From assembly GCF_000745185.1 (NCBI RefSeq), contig NZ_JQNJ01000001.1, positions 2,958,501 to 3,022,500 of the forward strand: 64,000 nt of DNA. Direction: 5' to 3'. Shown one piece after another: positions 34,333 through 42,757 of this stretch. The position numbers were made by a program, and so were the translations under genes. Every line of letters starts with the position of its first letter. Position 1 is the first letter of the stretch. The DNA is from Muricauda sp. MAR_2010_75 (GTDB lineage Bacteria > Bacteroidota > Bacteroidia > Flavobacteriales > Flavobacteriaceae). The notes under the pieces were generated by a model. It was not told the origin of the DNA. It did no database searches and saw only the letters and a program-made list of their open reading frames with translations.

Positions 34333-34932
34333 TCAACTTTTCTTGACTCTTTTGTTTCGGATTCTGGAAAGAAATTCTGTGGTCATGCCTAAATAGGAAG
34401 CTAAGGCATACTGCGGTACCCGATTCACAAAATTGGGAAAATTCAGTAAAAAATTCTCATACCGGGCCTCTGCAGAATTGGTGAGGTTAAAAAGAATTCT
34501 GCGGTGTTCAAAGGCAAGTCCTTTTTCGGCCATGATCCTAAAAAAGGTCTCAAACTTGTGGTTGGATTTTTTCAGGTCCTGTTCCTGATTATATTCTATT
34601 TGCAAGATAGTGCTGTCTTCCAAGGCGACAATAAAAAGGGTTGCAGGATGCTGGTAGATATAGCTGTTGAAATCTGAAACCCACCAATTCTCAATAGCGA
34701 ATTGAAGGGTGTGATCTTGCCCATCATTGGTGATGACATAGGCTCTAAATGCACCTTTTACCACAAAAGCCCTATGCATATTGGTAAACCCTGGCTGAAC
34801 AATGAACTGCCTCTTTTTTACATGTACTTCTTCAAAACTTGATTCCAGTTGATGGGTTTCCTCATCGGACAATTCAACAAAGTTGTTAACGTAACGTATC
34901 AATGATTTTTTACTGGACACTGGATGGTGCAT
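34333..34932 (-). CDS. Crp/Fnr family transcriptional regulator (3 of 3)
   Basis: 199 aa. cNMP-like domain (KKRQFIVQPGFTNMHRAFVVKGAFRAYV), dimer helix, and HTH VPQYALASYLGMTTEFLSRIRNKRVKKS. It includes FAIENWWVSDFNSYI, which is nearly the same as FAIENWWVADMGSFT in the regulator at 26505, so these two are close paralogues. It is upstream of the NTF2-SPW-YHS group on the same strand and is the likely local regulator. Ligand unknown. Confidence 0.88.
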   Translation of the reverse strand: MHHPVSSKKSLIRYVNNFVELSDEETHQLESSFEEVHVKKRQFIVQPGFTNMHRAFVVKGAFRAYVITNDGQDHTLQFAIENWWVSDFNSYIYQHPATLFIVALEDSTILQIEYNQEQDLKKSNHKFETFFRIMAEKGLAFEHRRILFNLTNSAEARYENFLLNFPNFVNRVPQYALASYLGMTTEFLSRIRNKRVKKS

Positions 34933-34999
34933 TGCAAGTTTCAGTATTAAATGTATGAATATAATTTGACCAACCTGCCTTTAATTCTTTAAAATAGAA

Positions 35000-35038
35000 A
35001 ACCTTACTTCCAAATAAAAAACAAATGAAAGTAAGGTT
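35000..35038 (-). terminator. Terminator of the beta-barrel gene
   Basis: AACCTTACTT / AAGTAAGGTT, perfect 10 bp, 19-nt loop, T-rich after the stem on the minus strand. It lies 22 bp past the stop. Confidence 0.7.
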
Positions 35039-35059
35039 ACTTTTGTTATGGATAAGGTC

Positions 35060-35917
35060 TTAGTACTCTATGGAGATACCTAACGAGAAGGTTCCTCCGT
35101 CATAAATATTTTTACGTTCCACCAAGAAACCCGCATAATCTGAATATGCAGCAACCAAGCTCAGATGCTCCCCTAATTTATAGATGGCATTTAATCCATA
35201 AGAAGTAAATGTTGTGCCCTCCCCATAAAGAAAGGAACCACCTTGAAATCCGTCACTGGAAGACAATTTTTCCAATATGCGCAGCTTGCCTATCAAATAG
35301 AGTTTGTCAAAGAATAGGTGTCCAACCTCTGCACCTGCCTGAAATTGATTGCTAAAGGATTCAGTTCTAAAATTTACCCCGGTATATAAACTTCCATAGG
35401 TCTTTCCATTCCCAAAGGAATGGGATCCAATAAGATTGGTCCATACATTGAACTCCCCATCGGAAGTGGGCAGGTTGATTTCATCAAAAGTGCCCAGGGC
35501 ATTCGGTTGCTTTGACCTTGCAAAGTTTGTCCCATCGTCTGTGGGAATTTCAAAATCGGCCTGAACGGCTATGGGAATATTATTGAACACCCTATATTTT
35601 AGTCCAACCCTTACACTGCCCACGCCTGCAACGGTTTCCGTAGAACTAAAACTGTTCAGCATCACCACAGGTACATCCACAATGGCTGTAATGCGGTCCG
35701 TTACGCCATATTCACCATATAGGATGAGCGCGCTGCTGTTGAACCTACTTCCAGTATCAAATAAAATACCTTCGGTGGTATAGTAATCTTTTGAAGAATA
35801 ATAAGATGCTGTAGTTTGTACATAAAAACTTTTGGCTTTCCTTGTCCATCCGCTTTGGGCTTGGACTTGTGATGCCATTACCACAAAGACCACAAAGGCA
35901 TACCAGTACTTTTTCAT
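35060..35917 (-). CDS. Outer-membrane beta-barrel protein
   Basis: 285 aa. Signal peptide MKKYWYAFVVFVVMASQVQAQ. The rest is a run of amphipathic beta strands with aromatic ends (SALILYGEYGVTDRITAIVDVPVVML, SVRVGLKYRVF, GKTYGSLYTGVNFRTES) and the protein ends in GISIEY, a C-terminal aromatic BamA signal. It resembles the transporter-like barrels related to MetA-pathway phenol degradation proteins or XagA. It lies after the DM13 gene but behind a strong hairpin, so it probably has its own promoter. Confidence 0.78.
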   Translation of the reverse strand: MKKYWYAFVVFVVMASQVQAQSGWTRKAKSFYVQTTASYYSSKDYYTTEGILFDTGSRFNSSALILYGEYGVTDRITAIVDVPVVMLNSFSSTETVAGVGSVRVGLKYRVFNNIPIAVQADFEIPTDDGTNFARSKQPNALGTFDEINLPTSDGEFNVWTNLIGSHSFGNGKTYGSLYTGVNFRTESFSNQFQAGAEVGHLFFDKLYLIGKLRILEKLSSSDGFQGGSFLYGEGTTFTSYGLNAIYKLGEHLSLVAAYSDYAGFLVERKNIYDGGTFSLGISIEY

Positions 35918-35944
35918 AAGACTTATTTTTTTGAATTAAAAATA

Positions 35945-35995
35945 CCTTCGGAAAGAAATGGAAACCATCTGTTGCCATAATCTACTTTCCGAAGG
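35945..35995 (-). terminator. Terminator of the DM13 gene
   Basis: CCTTCGGAAAG / CTTTCCGAAGG, perfect 11 bp, 29-nt loop, followed leftward by TATTTTTAATT. It lies 24 bp past the DM13 stop and before the barrel gene. Confidence 0.68.
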
Positions 35996-36018
35996 CAATT
36001 GTTTAAGTATGTGGTTAT

Positions 36019-36480
36019 CTACTGAAGTTCGGCGTTTCCGAAGGGAATGCTTGCGGTGGCACACCATAGAATGATATGGGTGAATTTAGCTTCCGGGGCA
36101 CCGTCCAGTTTAATGAACATTTCCCCATTACTGGCCACATTGCCAATTAAGCGTAAATCTGGATTCCCATTGGCAGGGTCTGCAGTGTACGTAGCAGATG
36201 TGGACAAGAATATGGCCACGGTTCCTGTGCCAAGTTCTGTGGTAAAATCGTCGGAGAAACGCAAAAAGTCAGTTCCTTCTGAGTCAGTTCCCAGTTGAAC
36301 CGTACCTTGGGTGGGAGTTCCGCTTTCAGCAACCAAGTCTCCTTGCCTGTCAACTTCAAAATTACCGACGGGCAGTGCGGTGTCAATGGTAATTGTTTCA
36401 GAATCGTCATCGGAACAACCGATCAATACAAAGGCAAATACCGAAAAAATACTCGTTAATGCTACAAATTTTCTTTTCAT
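36019..36480 (-). CDS. DM13-domain lipoprotein
   Basis: 153 aa from ATG at 36480, where a lipoprotein signal begins (MKRKFVALTSIFSVFAFVLIGCSDD), with the acylated Cys followed by Ser-Asp-Asp. The DM13 core has LRFSDDFTTELGTGTVAIFLS and ends HIILWCATASIPFGNAEL with the family's single Cys near the C-terminus. DM13 domains are predicted electron-transfer or haem-like redox modules in many secreted proteins. It is 171 bp downstream of the DUF547 gene on the same strand. Confidence 0.87.
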   Translation of the reverse strand: MKRKFVALTSIFSVFAFVLIGCSDDDSETITIDTALPVGNFEVDRQGDLVAESGTPTQGTVQLGTDSEGTDFLRFSDDFTTELGTGTVAIFLSTSATYTADPANGNPDLRLIGNVASNGEMFIKLDGAPEAKFTHIILWCATASIPFGNAELQ

Positions 36481-36651
36481 CAATTTAGGTTTAATTATTT
36501 TTAGTTTGTTGTTTGAAATTGACAGTAGATCTGTTGTGGTCCCTGTGAATTTCGACTCCAAACCTATGGGTAACCTATCACAGAAAAATCACGGTTATAT
36601 AACAAAAGAATTCAGGTGGATTTTTAAATGTTGGCCAGTTGAAATGGAGTA

Positions 36652-37374
36652 TTATTCCATTTTGTTCAAAGACCAATCGTAGGGGTAAAAAACAACTTCC
36701 AAGGCAGGGTCTAATTTTTTGGTTCTATACATGTTCACGAAGTCGATGAAACTTTTTCCATCTTTAGTGAAATCGCCCGCATACCATTCAAAAATTTGGG
36801 ATAAACCGACCTGTTTGCCATCAATACGGACAAAATGCGGATTGTTCAACGAAAGTTCTGTCTGCTTTTGCAGTTGCCTCTCCAGTGTTTGCGGTAAATA
36901 CGCTTTATCAATAATTGGTGGACACCCCAGACCAGCGCATACCAGGGCAAAATGAAATCGGGGCTCATTGGGAAAGTTGGCCCGAAGCAAATTGTTCTCT
37001 ATTTCATTCAAAGTTCTGGCCGCATTGCCAATGAAATAGGTTTTCGTATCAAAAAAACCGGGGACATCCAAGGGGGAGTCAATTGGGTAGCTGTCCATCA
37101 CTCCCTTAATAACGCATAGGTTGTAAGCGTTTATCCAAAAAGCTTGGTAGGTTTTTGGATTGGTCTTTGCCACCGTTACATTTTTGGCCAATTCCAACAG
37201 ACTGTTCAGTTTTTCAGGGTTTGCATGAATTTGGCGGTAATCCACTTTACCATCTTTCACATATTGGCCAAAGAATGAATCGGCTCTTTCAAAAAAAATG
37301 GAAGTACCTTGACCAAAACCGTACGAAAATACCATTGTCAAAGCGCAGATAATCAAAAAGTTTCTTGTTTTCAT
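36652..37374 (-). CDS. Exported DUF547 protein
   Basis: 240 aa with signal peptide MKTRNFLIICALTMVFSYGFGQ. DUF547 motifs: AFWINAYNLCVIKGVM, DTKTYFIGNAARTLNEIENNLLR, RFHFALVCAGLGCPPI and QTELSLNNPHFVRIDGK. The Cys in NAYNLCV and the pair in VCAGLGCP are conserved in the family and the fold is thought to be a papain-like or transglutaminase relative, so thiol chemistry is possible. It precedes the DM13 lipoprotein gene. Function of DUF547 is not established. Confidence 0.86.
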   Translation of the reverse strand: MKTRNFLIICALTMVFSYGFGQGTSIFFERADSFFGQYVKDGKVDYRQIHANPEKLNSLLELAKNVTVAKTNPKTYQAFWINAYNLCVIKGVMDSYPIDSPLDVPGFFDTKTYFIGNAARTLNEIENNLLRANFPNEPRFHFALVCAGLGCPPIIDKAYLPQTLERQLQKQTELSLNNPHFVRIDGKQVGLSQIFEWYAGDFTKDGKSFIDFVNMYRTKKLDPALEVVFYPYDWSLNKME

Positions 37375-37623
37375 AGTTACATTGAATCTATTTCAAAACT
37401 GTTTTATTACTAGGTCAAAGTAATTATGAACATATCCCAGAGATATCACAAAATCATCAAATCTTCATTGCCCAGATACAGAAAGTAGTTTACGGATTAT
37501 GGCAAGTTGAATTAGGGCCAAATAAACTTCTTCTATGATTTGGTGATTTTTTCGTGATGTTTTTAGCGTTACTTCGCTTCAAATTGTCTGTTGCCAATTC
37601 GGGCAATAGCAAAAAAATAAATT

Positions 37624-38109
37624 TTGAAAATTACGCATCTCCTGTTTTATTTTCTTTTTAGCCTTATTGGCGTGAGCGATAATGTTTCCGAGCGATACGT
37701 CAAGGAATTTTACCCATCGGGTATACTTAAATACGAGGGTTGGGTAAAGGAAAATGATAAAGTACGATACTGGAAATATTATTATTCCAACGGGACCCTT
37801 ATGAAAAAAGGTCACTATAAAAACAATAGTAAGACGGGATATTGGTATTTCTATGGCAGTAATGGGGCTCTGGAAATGGAGGGGCATTTTATTAAAGGGA
37901 AAATGGAGCATTGGTGGCTGTTTTATGATGCGCGAGGTACCATTGATCACAAATGCCAACTGACCAAAGGTGTAAAGGACGGCTATTGTTTGCGCTATGA
38001 GAATGAAAAATTAATTTCAGCGGAAAAGTATAATAAAGGGGAGAAGGTTAATGAGTGGTACGATCTCTACAGTTTTAAGAAGGATAATGATCTTTCCAAA
38101 TTAAGATAA
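37624..38109 (+). CDS. MORN-repeat protein (YwqK-like)
   Basis: 161 aa with TTG start at 37624 and a short hydrophobic leader (ITHLLFYFLFSLIGV), so probably exported. It carries at least four MORN-type repeats of the form YxxNGxLxxxGxYKxxxxxGxWxxY, e.g. YYSNGTLMKKGHYKNNSKTGYW and YGSNGALEMEGHFIKGKMEHWW. Similar proteins occur as single genes or in antitoxin-like YwqK contexts; no toxin gene is next to it here. It converges with the kinase gene at 38139. Confidence 0.75.
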   Translation: MKITHLLFYFLFSLIGVSDNVSERYVKEFYPSGILKYEGWVKENDKVRYWKYYYSNGTLMKKGHYKNNSKTGYWYFYGSNGALEMEGHFIKGKMEHWWLFYDARGTIDHKCQLTKGVKDGYCLRYENEKLISAEKYNKGEKVNEWYDLYSFKKDNDLSKLR

Positions 38110-38138
38110 ATCAACTTTGATTTCGCCAAGAAATCGCT

Positions 38139-39635
38139 TTAAACAGCACCGTAAATTGGTAGTTCAAAGCTGAATTCTGTTCCTTCATTTGGGTTGCTCA
38201 GTACAGTGATCTCACTATCATGAATATCCATGATTTTTTTTACGATGGCCAGCCCCAATCCAGAACCTTCCTTTTCTTTTCCAATTTTGGTTTGCCTGTA
38301 CCGTTCAAAGATCAATGCCTGACTTTCTTTATCAATGCCTGGTCCTGAATCTTGGATGACTATTTCCACATGGGTTTCCAGGGGGATTATCTTCATCACG
38401 ATCTCACCGTTTTCGGGGGTAAATTTTAGAGCGTTGTCCATCAGGTTTTGAATGGCCCGTTCCACTAATGAAATATCTGCAAAAACCAACGGAATGTCAT
38501 CTGACATGGATAGTCTCAGAGTGATGTTCTTATTTTTGGCCAGCATGGAATAGTTCCCATGGATGTCATTGGCCAGTTCACCGATCAGGAACGGTTCTTT
38601 CTGCGGCTGAATTTGGTTTGATTCCAGTTTGGAATATTCAAACAATTGCGAAATTAATTTGGAGAGTCGTTCGCTGCCCGAAGAAATTATTTTTAAATAT
38701 CCTTTCTGCTCTTCAACGGATAGCTGGTCATTTTTCATGTGCAAGGTTTCAATATAGCCTTGAACAACAGAAAGAGGCGTTCTAAGATCATGCGAGATAT
38801 TTGCGATCAACTCCTGTCTTAGTTGGTCTATGGATTTTATTTTTTCAATATCCGAAAGAATGGTATCGGCCATGCTATTAAAAGTGGTGGCCACATTGGC
38901 CAAATCCGTGTTATCTGCATTTTCAATTCGATATTTTAAATCCCCTTCCTGAAAGCGCTTGGCCGCGTAAATGATTTTTCTAAGGCTTCGTGTGAGGTGC
39001 CAAATGGCTAGTATGCCCAGAAAAGTTGAAAAAAAGAGGGTGAGTAAAGAACCTCCAAGACCTATATGCATCAAATACCCATTGAACAAATCGCTTCGCG
39101 CCGCTAAGAAATCTTCTCCCGCCAGAATGATGTATACATATCCTTTGTGCCCATTTTGGTTGAACTCTGCTGCAGAAAAAATGGTTTGGTGGGTTAAATC
39201 TTTGGGGTCTTGACCCAATATATAGTTGCGTCCATCGTCTTTTATGAATTTGTGTATGGGAGCGAGATCAATTTTTTTTTGATTGGTCTCAGGGATATTA
39301 TGATCTAAAACCACAGAGTATTGCACATACCCTTGATCATCCAATAGATATACTTCAATGGCCCTGTTTACCGCCATCATATTGTGCATAATATCCCCAA
39401 AAAGCACTTTGTTTACCGTTCCGTTGGAATCGAAAGGTTTGGTGTTGCTGAATTTTTCGGCAACAAGATCTTTAGCTAGACTTGCATTTAACCGTTGTGT
39501 GGTTTCGTAGAAATATTGATTTGAGAAGTAAATTGAGGTGACGGTGTATCCAATCCCTGCCATTAGGATGATGGTAAAAAAGGTAAGTATCAACTTAACA
39601 ACAAACTTGGTGGTAAGTACTTTACGGGTTCCCAT
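38139..39635 (-). CDS. Sensor histidine kinase with HAMP domain
   Basis: 498 aa from ATG at 39635 (MGTRKVLTTKF), which leaves 10 nt after the response-regulator stop. Membrane helix 1 (VVKLILTFFTIILMAGIGY), an extracytoplasmic sensor of about 150 aa, membrane helix 2 (YLMHIGLGGSLLTLFFSTFLGIL), HAMP, HisKA with phosphoacceptor His in ANISHDLRTPLSVVQ, and HATPase_c with N-box MDNALKF and G-boxes DSGPGID and EGSGLGLAIVKK. It forms an operon with the OmpR-type regulator just upstream. Signal unknown; it could include envelope or redox state given the genes beyond. Confidence 0.92.
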   Translation of the reverse strand: MGTRKVLTTKFVVKLILTFFTIILMAGIGYTVTSIYFSNQYFYETTQRLNASLAKDLVAEKFSNTKPFDSNGTVNKVLFGDIMHNMMAVNRAIEVYLLDDQGYVQYSVVLDHNIPETNQKKIDLAPIHKFIKDDGRNYILGQDPKDLTHQTIFSAAEFNQNGHKGYVYIILAGEDFLAARSDLFNGYLMHIGLGGSLLTLFFSTFLGILAIWHLTRSLRKIIYAAKRFQEGDLKYRIENADNTDLANVATTFNSMADTILSDIEKIKSIDQLRQELIANISHDLRTPLSVVQGYIETLHMKNDQLSVEEQKGYLKIISSGSERLSKLISQLFEYSKLESNQIQPQKEPFLIGELANDIHGNYSMLAKNKNITLRLSMSDDIPLVFADISLVERAIQNLMDNALKFTPENGEIVMKIIPLETHVEIVIQDSGPGIDKESQALIFERYRQTKIGKEKEGSGLGLAIVKKIMDIHDSEITVLSNPNEGTEFSFELPIYGAV

Positions 39636-39645
39636 TTTGTAGCAA

Positions 39646-40356
39646 TTAGGCTTTAACAAGCTCTTCATTAAACTTATAGCCAACACCCCATGTGGTTAAA
39701 ATATACCTGGGCTTGCCCATATCGGGTTCTATCTTGGATCTAAGCCTATTGATGTGTGAATTCACTGTGTGCTCATAGCCACGAAAATCATACCCCCATA
39801 TCATGTTCAATAATTTAGAACGGTCGTAACTTTTGCCGGGGTTGGATGACAGTAGTACCAGCAATTCAAATTCCTTGGGGGAAAGTTCCACTTTTTCACC
39901 CTTTAAAAGCACCTTTCGCATTTCAATATCAATGAGCAGGGTCTCAAACTGTAGTATTTTATTGTTATGCAAGGTCTGTTCAAGGTTATCCAATTTCTGG
40001 CGTCTAAAAATGGCCTTGACCCTGGCAATGAATTCCCGAACACTAAAGGGTTTGGTAAGGTAATCATCTGCTCCAACCTCAAGGCCCAGGACCTTGTCTA
40101 TTTCTTCAGATCTTGAAGTAAGCATCATAACGGGGGTAGTGATGTTGTTTGCCCTTAATTTTTGACATATTTCAATGCCATCCATTTCTGGGAGCATAAC
40201 ATCCAAGATGATGAGGTCGGGATTTTTTTTCAATGCTCTGCTGAGACCTGCAATTCCATTGGTCTCGTTTATAACATCGCACCCTAAGTCCTTTAGATGT
40301 ATTTGTAGTAAACGAACAATTTCAAGATCATCCTCAACTATAAGTACATTTTTCAT
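39646..40356 (-). CDS. OmpR/PhoB-type response regulator
   Basis: 236 aa. Receiver domain with acidic pocket Glu8-Asp9-Asp10, phosphoacceptor Asp52 in LIILDVMLPEMDG, Thr in MMLTSRS and Lys in YLTKPFSVREF. The C-terminal winged helix is VELSPKEFELLVLLSSNPGKSYDRSKLLNMIWGYDFRGYEHTVNSHINRLRSKIE. The kinase gene follows with a 10-nt gap. A 15-bp palindrome 30 bp upstream may be its autoregulatory site. Cognate pair by position. Confidence 0.94.
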   Translation of the reverse strand: MKNVLIVEDDLEIVRLLQIHLKDLGCDVINETNGIAGLSRALKKNPDLIILDVMLPEMDGIEICQKLRANNITTPVMMLTSRSEEIDKVLGLEVGADDYLTKPFSVREFIARVKAIFRRQKLDNLEQTLHNNKILQFETLLIDIEMRKVLLKGEKVELSPKEFELLVLLSSNPGKSYDRSKLLNMIWGYDFRGYEHTVNSHINRLRSKIEPDMGKPRYILTTWGVGYKFNEELVKA

Positions 40357-40385
40357 GGCTTAACCTACTTTTTAATGGTGGAATG

Positions 40386-40400
40386 GATGTTTTAAACATC
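40386..40400 (-). promoter_or_regulatory. Palindrome upstream of the response-regulator gene
   Basis: GATGTTT-T-AAACATC, perfect 7-bp arms with a single central base, 30 bp before the start at 40356. Possible autoregulatory operator. Confidence 0.35.
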
Positions 40401-40531
40401 GTAAAAAATCATTGCTTACCATTAAACAGTCATGCTTTGGCTTAAAACTTTACAAGATTCCCAAAATTTAACATCCCTAAAAACTTCAGAGAAAGTGGCC
40501 TTTTATTAAGGATGATTCTAGCTAATAGTAA

Positions 40532-41599
40532 CTAGGAGTTAAGCCAACTCTTAAATTCGGCGGCTTTGTTTTTGCTGATCAAAATATCAACATTGGTTTC
40601 TGGGTTGACCAATATCTTAAGTTGGCTATTGCCATACTTTACAATCTTATCGATGCTGGAAATGGCGATGATAAATTGCCGATTTGCCCTAAAAAATATG
40701 GTTTCATCCAGATGGGAAATCAACTCATCCAAACTGGAATTGGTAGTCGATTTTTTTCCGTCAATACCAACTACATACGTTATGGAATTCTCGGTATAGA
40801 TATGGGCAATTTCTTCTATGGGAACGGAGAGAAGCTCATTTTTCAGTTGAGTTAGAATTCTTTTTTTGGTGGCGTTGGAATTCGGATTTCCTGTGACCTT
40901 TTGCTGGTAATCACCAACAGCCCTGTTCAGTTTTGAAAGGTTCAATACTTCATCTTCCAATTGCTGTTTTTGCAGTTCCAGGCGTTTTTCATAAATACCC
41001 CCAATATAGCGTGTGGTCATCACAAAAGTTGGGATGATCACCAGTCCGATAATGAAAAAAATTGTATAAAAGCGGTACTTGAGCCGCTCTATTTTGGCAT
41101 TGAGTTTTTTAAGATTGATGTGGGATACAACGATCCAATCGGAATTTTCAATAGGAAACATAAAAATTACCTCTGAATCATCTTCCGACCTATCCGCTTC
41201 CTTATAGATTTTATAGAATTCATCCGCGGTCAAATTATCGGCCACAGAAGAGACAAATGACTCCTCCGAACGGGCACTTTGTCCCACATTTTGTATTTCA
41301 GGATGGCTAACAATTCTGCCAGACCAATCAATAACACTTAAAAACACGTTATTCTGATGGGTATCCTGCAAGGCATCCTGAACCTGTTCCACAACAGTAT
41401 CCTTCGGCGTGCCGTTCAACAATTCATTGCCCACCAATGTGGCAAAAGTTTTGGTTTCCTTCCGGCCAGACTCCAGCTGTGAATCAATCAGCTCATACGT
41501 GGTGTCTTCCAAAAAGTAGGACGTGGCCACCATAATTACGACTAGGTAAATAACGGCCACAGACAAAAATGTGAGCAAGTATAGCCTGTCTTTCCTCAT
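40532..41599 (-). CDS. Membrane-anchored sensor with LytTR DNA-binding domain
   Basis: 355 aa one-component regulator. Membrane helix 1 (LYLLTFLSVAVIYLVVIMVATSYF), an extracytoplasmic Cache-like sensor (about residues 32-170; NVFLSVIDWSGRIVSHPEIQNVGQSARSEE and FPIENSDWIVVSHINLKKL), helix 2 (YTIFFIIGLVIIPTFVMTT), coiled coil, and a C-terminal LytTR domain (about 250-355; IEEIAHIYTENSITYVV, LDETIFFRANRQFIIAISSIDKI). No receiver domain is present, so activation would pass directly from the sensor to DNA binding. It is divergent from the redox array and shares the 209-bp region that holds the first 39-bp element, which makes it the leading candidate regulator. Confidence 0.86.
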   Translation of the reverse strand: MRKDRLYLLTFLSVAVIYLVVIMVATSYFLEDTTYELIDSQLESGRKETKTFATLVGNELLNGTPKDTVVEQVQDALQDTHQNNVFLSVIDWSGRIVSHPEIQNVGQSARSEESFVSSVADNLTADEFYKIYKEADRSEDDSEVIFMFPIENSDWIVVSHINLKKLNAKIERLKYRFYTIFFIIGLVIIPTFVMTTRYIGGIYEKRLELQKQQLEDEVLNLSKLNRAVGDYQQKVTGNPNSNATKKRILTQLKNELLSVPIEEIAHIYTENSITYVVGIDGKKSTTNSSLDELISHLDETIFFRANRQFIIAISSIDKIVKYGNSQLKILVNPETNVDILISKNKAAEFKSWLNS

Positions 41600-41719
41600 T
41601 GTGCTTTAGCAATTTCTGTACAAGATAGCAATTAGTTCTTATGGGGATGTTGTTCAAAGATGCATAACACGCAGCATCATGTTTCAGAGAGAATTTTCAA
41701 GAATCTTTAATCCCGATTT

Positions 41720-41791
41720 TTCCTTTTCACCCCTCATAATTCCGCTTCACCAAAGTTTAATTGCAGGCCTTCCTTTCAATTGATTGTTTTG
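41720..41791 (+). promoter_or_regulatory. 39-bp upstream element plus promoter, copy A
   Basis: Element 41720-41758: TTCCTTTT, then CATAATTC, 2 nt, CTTCACCAA, one purine, GTTT. A promoter-like pair follows: TTG at 41761-41763, 20 nt, TTGTTTTG at 41784-41791. The same layout occurs at 44036-44107 with the same 25-nt gap from element to -7 box. The position suggests an activator site. It precedes the cytochrome lipoprotein start at 41809. Confidence 0.75.
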
Positions 41792-41808
41792 GAATATAAA
41801 AATCAGTC

Positions 41809-42171
41809 ATGAAACATTTAGTTCCAGCTCTAGTTTTTGCCCTTTTGTTTTGGGGTTGTTCCAATGACAGTGAGAGCGATTTGATGGATCCTCCAAATAA
41901 TGAAAATGAATTGGTCACCTACAACGACAACATCAAGTCCATTATAAGTAATAACTGCCTCAGTTGTCATTCCAACCCCCCGGTAAATGGAGCTCCCTTC
42001 CCATTGACCACCTACAACGAAGTAAAAACTAGGGCAGAAAGCGGTTTGTTGCTCACAGCAATCAGCAGGCAGACCAGCGAGGCACGGGCGATGCCTCCTT
42101 CAGGTCGGTTGCCCCAAGCCACTATTGATTTGGTGGAGCAATGGATAACCGATGGTCTTTTGGAAGATTAA
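41809..42171 (+). CDS. Mono-haem c-type cytochrome lipoprotein
   Basis: 120 aa. Lipoprotein signal MKHLVPALVFALLFWGCSND, Cys17 acylated. A single haem site CLSCH in ISNNCLSCHSNPPVNG, with a candidate distal Met in ARAMPPSGRLP. The residual fold (YNEVKTRAESGLLLTAIS, TIDLVEQWITDGL) is typical of planctomycete/Bacteroidetes-type small cytochromes. Likely electron carrier at the periplasmic face of a membrane. First gene of the first half of the duplicated array, 10 nt before the YceI-like gene, so co-transcribed. Confidence 0.88.
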   Translation: MKHLVPALVFALLFWGCSNDSESDLMDPPNNENELVTYNDNIKSIISNNCLSCHSNPPVNGAPFPLTTYNEVKTRAESGLLLTAISRQTSEARAMPPSGRLPQATIDLVEQWITDGLLED

Positions 42172-42181
42172 AAACAAACGT

Positions 42182-42757
42182 ATGGGAAGTATTTGGATAA
42201 AAATAAGGGTGCTAGGACTTTTGATTGGAATATTGAATCTCGGGATTTCCTATGGTCAGGAACGGTACGTGGATCGTAAGGGCATAGTGGTTTTTGAAGC
42301 TTCCGAAAAACTGTTTGAACCCGTCAAGGCAAAGAACGAATCCGTTTCGGTTTTGTTTGATGCCTCCAACAACAAGATAGCTGCATTGGCCCTTATAAGG
42401 GGCTTCCAGTTTAAGAATCCCCTGATGCAGGAGCACTTTAACGAGAACTATATGGAATCAGACCAATACCCCAAGGCCCTTTTCAAGGGAGAAATTATGG
42501 GCTTTAATATTGACAAAGCCAATAGCACCACCCAGGAGTATGTGATTAAGGGGACGCTGGAAATTCGGGGGATTGCAAAGACAATTGAACCCACCGTACA
42601 AATTCAAAAGATTGATAATGTCATGGCCATTGGGGGAAGTTTCACCGTCGTTCCAGGGGATTTCAATATTGAGATTCCAAAAATAGTTGAGAACAAAATA
42701 GCCAAAACAGTAATGGTGAAACTTGATTTTAAACTAACCGGCGATCATGAGGAATAA
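42182..42757 (+). CDS. Divergent YceI-like periplasmic protein A
   Basis: 191 aa from ATG at 42182 (an upstream ATG at 42152 would overlap the cytochrome gene). Signal peptide IKIRVLGLLIGILNLGISYGQ. YceI-like barrel, but the usual WxIDPxHS start is replaced by RYVDRKGIVVFEAS. It shares LMQEHFNENYMESDQYPKALFKGEI with the paralogue at 45907 (REHFNESYVESDIYPKATFEGEM), and both continue with a strand pair leading to IAKTV. YceI proteins bind isoprenoid lipids such as quinones. The stop overlaps the next start by 11 nt. Ligand unknown. Confidence 0.85.
   Translation: MGSIWIKIRVLGLLIGILNLGISYGQERYVDRKGIVVFEASEKLFEPVKAKNESVSVLFDASNNKIAALALIRGFQFKNPLMQEHFNENYMESDQYPKALFKGEIMGFNIDKANSTTQEYVIKGTLEIRGIAKTIEPTVQIQKIDNVMAIGGSFTVVPGDFNIEIPKIVENKIAKTVMVKLDFKLTGDHEE

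Noticed and set aside
37624..38109. YwqK-type antitoxin with a partner toxin
   Set aside because: No toxin-like gene adjoins; the neighbour is a histidine kinase on the other strand.
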